From NCBI GenBank assembly GCA_017437005.1, contig JAFSBZ010000048.1, positions 1 through 41,656 of the forward strand: 41,656 bases of DNA, written 5' to 3'. The DNA comes from Clostridia bacterium (GTDB lineage Bacteria > Bacillota > Clostridia > Oscillospirales > Acutalibacteraceae). The notes under the pieces were generated by a model. That model was not told where the DNA came from and made no database searches. It saw nothing but the letters and a program-made list of their open reading frames with translations. Below are positions 35,125-41,656 of this stretch, piece by piece; positions within the stretch are counted from its first letter, which is position 1; the number at the start of each line of letters is the position of its first letter. Position numbers and translations under genes: made by a program.

Positions 35125-36834
35125 ATGAGTTTCAATCCAAATGAAATTAGTATAGGCAGAGTGTTATCGAATAACGTTCAATATATGGTTCCAAGGTATC
35201 AACGTAAATATGTTTGGAATGAGCAACAGTGGAAAAATCTTATAGAAGATATCTTGTCATCGATGAATGTAGTTTCAACAGAAGAAAGATACCATTTCAT
35301 TGGAAGTTTTATATTTGAGAAAAAGAATAATGGCTGGATAATTGTTGATGGACAACAGAGATTAACAACGATAACAATTTTGCTTGCGGTAATTTCTAAA
35401 CTTTTCGCAATAAATAATGAATCTAATCTATATGAGGGCATAAGAAAATATTGTATATTAAAAATGGATGACGGCTCCGAAAAAATGCGAATAGTAAATG
35501 AGGATTTTACTGTTTTTTCCAACATTGTATATGATTATTTTTTATTTCCGGGCAACACGTTGTCATTAGGGGAATTTTTCGAAAAAGAAAATATAACGAT
35601 AAGTAAAAATGGTTTGCCATTTGTAAAATGTTATCAATATTTTTATGATTATATTACAGAATATATGTCTTCTTTGTCCAGTGAGAAAAGCGTAGAGTGG
35701 CTCAGCAATTTTAGAGATGCAGTTATTAATTTGAAAGCAATTGAAATAACGGTTGATAAAGAACAAGAAGGGTACATAATTTTTGAAATTTTGAACTCTC
35801 GCGGAATGCCTCTTGAACAGCATGAATTACTCAAGAATTATATCTTTATGTATTACAAGGATTCTGTCGGAAGTGATATTGCTAAAGATAAATGGAATAT
35901 GATAGTTTCTAATGTTGAAGGAGACTCGTTATCTTCGTTAAAGCGCTTTATTTCTCATTATATAACTCATCGCTTTGGTAAGGTTTCAAAGGCGTTAGAA
36001 TATGCAACAATAAAAAAAGAAGTTTCAAAGGATAATGTCAAAGAATTTTTAGATGACTTGCTATTTAAATCCGAATTGTACCATTCGTTTAGCAACATCA
36101 ATGAAAGTAAATATACGCCTGCTATTAATTATGTCCTTAAATTTTTAATCAATAACAACAATTATCAGTTTAGGCCTATATTATTGAGTTTATTTGAGGC
36201 TCTGCAGAACGGATTAATTTCTACTGAAAAAGTTGAAAAATACCTTGTTTCAATCAAAAATTTTCTTTCTATTTATGTTGTTGTTTGTAAAGAAAAAACC
36301 AACGCCTTGGAAAAACTTATATATGATTATTCCGTGTTACTCCACAATGATTTCACAAAAGAGTTAATGGATGAATTTATTAATTCTTTATTCCTAAAAC
36401 TTAGTAAAGAAAAGTTTATCGCTGACTTTTCTCAACTTATGTATACTAACAATCAGAAAAAACATTCAAATCTTAAAAGAAACGCCAGAAAGGAATGTAG
36501 ACACATATTATATGAGTATGAAATATATTTATCCAAAATAGACGACTATCGATTGACAAGGTTCACAATTGAGCATATACTGCCTGATTCGGATAATGAC
36601 GCTGTGGTTTGTCATGTGGGAAATATGATACCATTAGTTCGCAGGCTAAACAATCGCCTAAAAGATTCGACAGTGGAAGAGAAGTCTAAAGAATATAAAA
36701 AATCTCCTTTTGTTTCGGTTAAAGAATTTGTGGAATTGCATGAAAACCAAAAGAAATGGGACAAGGATTCAATAGAAAAACGAACGAAGTATATGGCTAA
36801 TAAGTTTTGGGATGAAATATGGATAAAAAAATAA
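35125..36834 (+). CDS. Single-chain GmrSD-type nuclease (DUF262-DUF1524)
   Basis: 569 aa. N-terminal DUF262 (ParB/Srx-like NTPase) carries PRYQRKYVWNEQQW and IIVDGQQRLTT (72-82). The C-terminal DUF1524 is an HNH nuclease with FTIEHILPDSD (Glu483-His484), VGNMIPLVRRLNNRLKDS and KEYKKSPF. GmrSD and BrxU proteins cut DNA carrying modified cytosines (type IV restriction). The ATG at 35125 is preferred; a GTG at 35116 overlapping the previous stop is too near the AGGA site. Confidence 0.88.
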   Translation: MSFNPNEISIGRVLSNNVQYMVPRYQRKYVWNEQQWKNLIEDILSSMNVVSTEERYHFIGSFIFEKKNNGWIIVDGQQRLTTITILLAVISKLFAINNESNLYEGIRKYCILKMDDGSEKMRIVNEDFTVFSNIVYDYFLFPGNTLSLGEFFEKENITISKNGLPFVKCYQYFYDYITEYMSSLSSEKSVEWLSNFRDAVINLKAIEITVDKEQEGYIIFEILNSRGMPLEQHELLKNYIFMYYKDSVGSDIAKDKWNMIVSNVEGDSLSSLKRFISHYITHRFGKVSKALEYATIKKEVSKDNVKEFLDDLLFKSELYHSFSNINESKYTPAINYVLKFLINNNNYQFRPILLSLFEALQNGLISTEKVEKYLVSIKNFLSIYVVVCKEKTNALEKLIYDYSVLLHNDFTKELMDEFINSLFLKLSKEKFIADFSQLMYTNNQKKHSNLKRNARKECRHILYEYEIYLSKIDDYRLTRFTIEHILPDSDNDAVVCHVGNMIPLVRRLNNRLKDSTVEEKSKEYKKSPFVSVKEFVELHENQKKWDKDSIEKRTKYMANKFWDEIWIKK

Positions 36835-36882
36835 TGCATATCTTGCAACACATCGTAATATACTATAATTGGTGAATTATTT

Positions 36883-37077
36883 ATGTATTGTTTGAAATGC
36901 AAAAAAACGAGTAATGATAATTGGTTTTATATATGGGCAAATGAGAACGATATAAACGAATGGTGTGTTTCAAAAAATCCTTGTATCTTTAAAAATTATG
37001 CTATTGTTTCCGAGTTGTTTTCTAAGCTTAACGATAAACCGAATAATATTCGAGAACTAATTATAGAAAAAATCTAA
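36883..37077 (+). CDS. 64-aa cysteine-containing protein at the operon end
   Basis: Starts MYCLKCKKTSNDNWFYIWAN, with one CxxC near the N-terminus and two later Cys (WCVSKNPC), a possible small zinc finger. GGTGA lies seven bases before the ATG. A TTGCAA...TATAAT pair at 36843-36869 has a 15-bp spacer, so a separate promoter is doubtful. It lies 48 bp after the GmrSD gene and just before the operon terminator. Function unknown. Confidence 0.5.
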   Translation: MYCLKCKKTSNDNWFYIWANENDINEWCVSKNPCIFKNYAIVSELFSKLNDKPNNIRELIIEKI

Positions 37078-37086
37078 TTTTTATTG

Positions 37087-37140
37087 CAGAACTATCTTTG
37101 TATCGGTGTAACTGTATTACAAAGATGGTTCTGTTTTTTT
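37087..37140 (+). terminator. Terminator of the restriction/TIR operon
   Basis: A 16-bp stem CAGAACTATCTTTGTA / TACAAAGATGGTTCTG (37087-37102, 37118-37133) with one wobble pair, then T7. It is the only strong terminator in the 7.3 kb after the operon promoter. Confidence 0.9.
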
Positions 37141-37212
37141 ATTTAATATATTGCTGGACTTATGGAAAGTGTTGTGGTATGTGTTTGTGTTGCAAAAGGA
37201 GGTGCAACGCAC

Positions 37213-37497
37213 ATGAAAACACTTGAAGATTTATATTATGGAAACATCAGTCCACACGAAAGGTATATCAAGCGAGGGACGAGAGTGGATAAGCTCGTCA
37301 AACTCATATGCAAAAACGAGGAAGAACTCAACGCAGGACTCACAGAGAAGCAGAAAGAAACCTTTGAGAAGTTCAAGGACTGCACAAGCGAGCTATCCTG
37401 CATCACCGAACGTGAAGCGTTCAGTTCGGGATTTATACTTGCCACTCGTATAATGGCAGAAGTGATGCAAGGACTGGAAGAGGTTGAGGATATATGA
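37213..37497 (+). CDS. DUF6809-type protein of mobile elements
   Basis: 94 aa, highly charged and helical: MKTLEDLYYGNISPHERYIK, then EELNAGLTEKQKETFEKF and ITEREAFSSGFILATRIM. This is the pattern of DUF6809 proteins common on conjugative elements of gut Clostridia. The ATG at 37213 follows AAAGGAGG; a longer frame from 37162 has no ribosome site. It overlaps the next gene by 4 bp (ATGA). Role unknown. Confidence 0.75.
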   Translation: MKTLEDLYYGNISPHERYIKRGTRVDKLVKLICKNEEELNAGLTEKQKETFEKFKDCTSELSCITEREAFSSGFILATRIMAEVMQGLEEVEDI

Positions 37498-38330
37498 GGA
37501 AAATCATAATCCTTCTTCTCTGCTGTGGGGTGCTAATAAGTATGGTGGGATACGGTGACAACACCGCATCGCCGCCTATCGAAAGTCTACCGCCAACGGT
37601 ATCGGAAACAATAATAGAACCACCCACCGAAACAACACCGCCTGTAACGGAGGTAAAGCCGACAGAGAAAGAAAAAGAATCTACCCCGACCGAGAGCGCG
37701 GATCAGGCAACCGAGCCGACTGTGACCGCCACAGAGCCTACAACAACGGCAAAGCCAACGGAAGAAACCAAGCGTACCGAAACAACAAAAGCAACAGAGC
37801 CATCGGCGGCGGAAAATACAGAACCGACGGTTGAAGAACCTCCGAAAGAGGAAGAAATATATGTGGGGATACAGTGGCCGGAGGTCGATCCGGCGGATAT
37901 CGAAAAGCTTGTTGTAGAAAAGGTTAATGCCTATCGAACAGCACAGGGTGATGTAGCGGCTACGATGCTCCCTGGACTGACAGAGGTAGCACGGTACAGA
38001 GCAAATGAGCTTACAACTAACTTTGAACACCGCACGGAACAACACGTTAGTACGGAACTTAAATACGGACAATTCATTGACCTTGCTACTTATGGTATGC
38101 CCGATGGCAGTTATTACAAAGGATACAGCCGTGAAGCCATCGGCACGGGAGATTGGTTCGGCACAGCAAAAAGTATGGCAGAGCGAATTGCATCAGGCTT
38201 CCGAAATAGCCAAAAGCATTGGTCGTATGTGGGTGGCTCGGAATACAAATACATCGCAGTTGGCGTAGCAAAAGCAAATGATAAATGGTATGTATGCATA
38301 CTTATGAGTGATGATAATTACGGCGGATAA
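37494..38330 (+). CDS. Secreted CAP-domain protein with Thr/Pro/Glu-rich linker
   Basis: 278 aa. A signal peptide is followed by a low-complexity linker (about residues 25-120) rich in T, P and E. The C-terminal CAP/SCP-like domain begins VEKVNAYRTAQGDVAATMLP, with LTEVARYRANELTTNFEHR and IASGFRNSQKHWSYVGGSEY, ending in YIAVGVAKANDKWYVCILMS. The signal end reads MVGYGD where a lipobox cysteine (MVGCGD) would be expected: TAC in place of TGC. It may therefore be released or held by its uncleaved helix. Likely co-transcribed with the DUF6809 gene. Confidence 0.8.
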   Translation: MRKIIILLLCCGVLISMVGYGDNTASPPIESLPPTVSETIIEPPTETTPPVTEVKPTEKEKESTPTESADQATEPTVTATEPTTTAKPTEETKRTETTKATEPSAAENTEPTVEEPPKEEEIYVGIQWPEVDPADIEKLVVEKVNAYRTAQGDVAATMLPGLTEVARYRANELTTNFEHRTEQHVSTELKYGQFIDLATYGMPDGSYYKGYSREAIGTGDWFGTAKSMAERIASGFRNSQKHWSYVGGSEYKYIAVGVAKANDKWYVCILMSDDNYGG

Positions 38331-38350
38331 AAACAAAAATAAGGCAATTT

Positions 38351-38396
38351 AAGGCGAGTGAATGCTCAGACGAGCAAACACCTGCCTTCGCTTTTT
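38351..38396 (+). terminator. Probable terminator of the CAP gene
   Basis: Outer pairing AAGGC/GCCTT plus GTG/CAC and inner TGCTC-AGAC-GAGCA, then CGCTTTTT. The stem has internal bulges. Confidence 0.5.
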
Positions 38397-38487
38397 AAAT
38401 GCGACACAAAGCAAAAAAAATGCCGAAAATCGCCCCGGATTTCCTTTTTTTAGAGACTCCTCTCAAACGAAATGTGTAAATAAATTT

Positions 38488-38522
38488 TATCGCAAGTTTT
38501 AATAGACTTGCGATATTTTTTT
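38488..38522 (+). terminator. Strong hairpin with T-run
   Basis: TATCGCAAGT / ACTTGCGATA (38488-38497, 38506-38515) followed by T7. It separates the CAP gene from the repeats upstream of the HTH gene. Confidence 0.75.
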
Positions 38523-38550
38523 GCAAAAAACAGGCTCCAAAATACCGATT

Positions 38551-38695
38551 TTAGGACACTTAGTAAAGGAATAATTTTTTCAAAAAACACATGTACAAAA
38601 TTTTATTTTTCGGACGCTATATAGAGGGGTATAAATTTTACGTAAAAGCACTAGTAGAAGATACTGCTTTTAGACACTTAGTAGGGGAATAAATT
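38551..38695. repeat. Three spaced direct repeats upstream of the HTH gene
   Basis: Imperfect copies of GGACACTTAGTAGGGGAATAAATTT begin at 38554, 38612 and 38672, 58 and 60 bp apart. Copy 2 reads GGACGCTATATAGAGGGGTA. They fill most of the 390-bp gap before the HTH gene. The placement suggests binding sites (iterons or operators). Confidence 0.6.
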
Positions 38696-38720
38696 TACAT
38701 AACTGAAAGGAGCATTAAAA

Positions 38721-39047
38721 ATGAACGCAACTAATGAAAAATCTTTAGTAAAGGAGATGGTAAAACACAAGAACTTTTTTATGGTGTCAAATCGGATATT
38801 TGAATTTGACTTAAAGCCGAAAGATTTCACAGTATACTGTTGCCTTGTTCGTCACTGTGATAACGAAGATCATTACTGTTTCCCTTCACGGAAGCTCATC
38901 GCAACGGAATGTGGAATTGATAAAAAGACGGTGGATGCAGCTATGAAAAATCTCAAAGACCGTGGTCTTGTAAAGAAAGTTCATCGCAAACGTTCTAACG
39001 GCAGCAAACGAAGTAATTTATATTACGTCACTCGACTTTTTGAGTAG
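38721..39047 (+). CDS. HTH_36-type DNA-binding protein, replication-initiator-like
   Basis: 108 aa. FMVSNRIFEFDLKPKDFTVY is followed by YCFPSRKLIATECGIDKKTV and AAMKNLKDRGLVKKVHRK, a winged helix of the type found in RepA/replisome-organiser N-termini and mobile-element regulators. AAAGGAG precedes the ATG. It ends early compared with initiator proteins. The repeats just upstream are natural candidate binding sites. Confidence 0.75.
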   Translation: MNATNEKSLVKEMVKHKNFFMVSNRIFEFDLKPKDFTVYCCLVRHCDNEDHYCFPSRKLIATECGIDKKTVDAAMKNLKDRGLVKKVHRKRSNGSKRSNLYYVTRLFE

Positions 39048-39468
39048 CCTCAAAAACATATGGGTGTAGTGTGAGAACTTCTTATCATTAACTAAACCCA
39101 TAGAACTAAACTAAGTTTCTACAGCAGAAGATAAAGAATATATAGAAATGTTAAAGCCGAATAAATTGAGAGATTGAATGAGAGGGTGTGGCATAAAACA
39201 ATGCTGTTTTTCTTTTCTGTTGTAGTGGCAAAGCAGAGATTTCGCATGTGCGAAAAAAAGCAGGAGAAAGGAGCAACCCCTGTTGTTTGGGGTTGCTCCG
39301 ATCAGGACGGACGGCAATGCCGACCGTTAGGGCGTTTGCGGGCTTTTAGTTTTATTTTTGCAGGGTCGCTCCTTGATGTGCTAATTCAAGATATAGGTGG
39401 CTCCTTGTTGGGAAAACCGCCGAAATTACGGCATTTTTATAGGGGTTGCTAATTTTAAAGGAGGAAAT
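39048..39468. other. Structured stretch without a convincing gene
   Basis: A stop-to-stop remnant (VSTAEDKEYIEMLKPNKLRD, 39115-39177) has no start codon. Palindromes follow: TTCGCA/TGCGAA (39241-39254), a perfect 11-bp stem GGAGCAACCCC/GGGGTTGCTCC (39270-39299) and GCCG/CGGC (39419-39432). The motif G(G)TxGCTCC recurs at 39291, 39364 and 39397. Possibly a long leader RNA for the gene at 39469. Confidence 0.4.
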
Positions 39469-39714
39469 ATGAATAACAATCAGAAAAACAAAGTTAGAAT
39501 TCCAAGTGGCAAAGAATATGATGCTAAAACAGCATTAAATATTCGCCGCAGACAGAATATCGAAATAAAGGATAAAAAGTTAGTCACAACAAGCAGATAT
39601 AAAATCAAAGGTATGCAATATAAAGTAAACTCAATATTCGATCTCGAAAATGTCCGTGACAGCGAAGAAGGTCTCAAAAGACTTATGGTGAGCGATGCAA
39701 ATAAGGCATCATAA
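39469..39714 (+). CDS. TnpW-like small transposon protein
   Basis: 81 aa, basic N-terminal half (KKVRIPSGKEYDAKT-like, NIRRRQNIEIKDKK) and a C-terminal SRYKIKGMQYKVNSIFDLEN, EEGLKRLMVSDANK. The beta-strand then helix ending resembles the TnpW family found beside TnpX-type recombinases. AAAGGAGG precedes the ATG. Position 107 bp before the serine recombinase agrees. Family match is tentative. Confidence 0.5.
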   Translation: MNNNQKNKVRIPSGKEYDAKTALNIRRRQNIEIKDKKLVTTSRYKIKGMQYKVNSIFDLENVRDSEEGLKRLMVSDANKAS

Positions 39715-39728
39715 TCGCTGGACTTTTG

Positions 39729-39794
39729 AACCGATTTGGAGTATTGTTGCGGTGCAGAAATCTATATAACTGCACCATGCACTCTCAATCGGTT
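39729..39794. repeat. 66-bp imperfect inverted repeat before the recombinase gene
   Basis: Outer arms AACCGATT (39729-39736) / AATCGGTT (39787-39794), with GAGT/ACTC inside them, and inner arms GGTGCAG (39751-39757) / CTGCACC (39770-39776) around an AT core. Could be a recombinase site or an RNA attenuator. Confidence 0.55.
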
Positions 39795-39797
39795 TGA

Positions 39798-41462
<1,665 letters not shown>

Positions 41463-41469
41463 AATCATA

Positions 41470-41592
41470 ACTACCGGCCGAGCCGGTAGTATGCACTGCC
41501 CCCTTAGGGCATAAGACCGGCCGAGCCTATAGGCTCGTCGAAAGGTTTGCCAACCGCAACACTTTCACCGGCTGCCCCTAAAGGGGCTTTTT
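41470..41592. other. GC-rich hairpin cluster after the recombinase, ending in a terminator
   Basis: Hairpins ACTACCGGC/GCCGGTAGT (41470-41490), GCCC/GGGC (41498-41510), CGAGCC-TATA-GGCTCG (41522-41537), GGTT/AACC (41544-41555) and a terminator GCCCC-TAAA-GGGGC-TTTTT (41574-41592, read + strand). ACCGGCCGAGCC is directly repeated at 41473 and 41516. Much more GC-rich than the flanks. Confidence 0.6.
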
Positions 41593-41656
41593 ATTTGCCT
41601 TCTTTTACCTGCTTACCCGTAAACGGGTCTACATACTCTACTAATGACATTTGATC
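41591..41656 (-). CDS. C-terminal end of an unknown gene (runs off the window)
   Basis: Reading the minus strand, an open frame enters from the window edge and ends MSLVEYVDPFTGKQVKEGK followed by TAA (41591-41593). The internal Met at 41650 could be a start of a 19-residue peptide, but the frame is open beyond it and no ribosome site can be judged. Probably the last codons of a mobile-element gene. Function unknown. Confidence 0.4.
   Translation of the reverse strand, partial: DQMSLVEYVDPFTGKQVKEGK

Noticed and set aside
37587-38072. 161-codon Arg/Cys/Phe-rich frame opposite the CAP gene
   Set aside because: Its odd composition is the mirror of the Thr/Pro/Glu repeats of the real gene; no ribosome site.
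38551-38695. Possible CRISPR or tandem satellite
   Set aside because: Repeats are imperfect, only three, and the intervening DNA is AT-rich leader sequence; binding sites are more likely.
39174-39452. 92-codon open frame in the structured stretch before the TnpW-like gene
   Set aside because: No ribosome site at its ATG, it runs through several palindromes, and its sequence looks like translated repeats. Kept only as a structured region.
41470-41537. Possible CRISPR-like repeats
   Set aside because: Only two copies of a 12-bp motif, no spacer regularity and no cas genes.

Overview
The window is AT-rich DNA from a spore-forming anaerobic Firmicute, most likely a gut Clostridia member of the Oscillospiraceae/Ruminococcaceae type. 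Sporulation and germination genes (spoIIE, sleB, a gerA-like operon, a SpoIID-domain protein), rubrerythrin, ThiI plus a NifS-type cysteine desulfurase, a type 2 GalT and strong GGAGG ribosome sites point there. No rRNA, tRNA or CRISPR array is visible.

Chromosomal backbone, about 1-28,100. A partial unknown gene and a block of short palindromic repeats come first. Then follow an amino-sugar operon (nagB, a NahK-like anomeric kinase, a mutarotase-like protein), the conserved pth-mfd-foldase-like lipoprotein run, rubrerythrin divergent from pth, and a gerA-type operon with shortened B and C subunits. Next are a SpoIID/peptidoglycan-binding protein with a small partner, and a five-gene run: cysteine desulfurase, thiI, a sortase-B fold protein that has lost its catalytic His and Cys, a membrane protein with a CinA/MoCF-like domain, and a small COG2426-type membrane protein. 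A DUF3048 lipoprotein with galT, sleB, spoIIE (behind a promoter with the unusual 21-bp spacing), an ABC exporter and uridine kinase complete the backbone.

Defence island, about 28,140-37,140. On the minus strand lies a TIR-domain protein preceded by an overlapping 35-codon ORF. On the plus strand one promoter (29,699-29,727) and one terminator (37,087-37,140) bracket a tightly packed gene run: HTH-fused Dam-type methylase, small TIR protein, DpnII-family endonuclease, unknown 174-aa protein, Mrr-like nuclease, a PD-ExK nuclease with its own methyltransferase, a single-chain GmrSD-type (DUF262/DUF1524) nuclease and a 64-aa cysteine-containing protein. I read this as a DpnII-like (probably GATC) restriction-modification system carrying an embedded TIR effector and stacked with further nucleases. 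It is the best candidate for an undescribed composite defence system.

Mobile element module, about 37,200-41,656. DUF6809 protein, a CAP-domain secreted protein, three about 59-bp repeats ahead of an HTH protein, a structured non-coding stretch, a TnpW-like small protein, a long inverted repeat, a large serine recombinase, a GC-rich hairpin cluster and the 3' end of a minus-strand gene. The recombinase probably brought the defence genes in, but neither element end could be proven from sequence alone.
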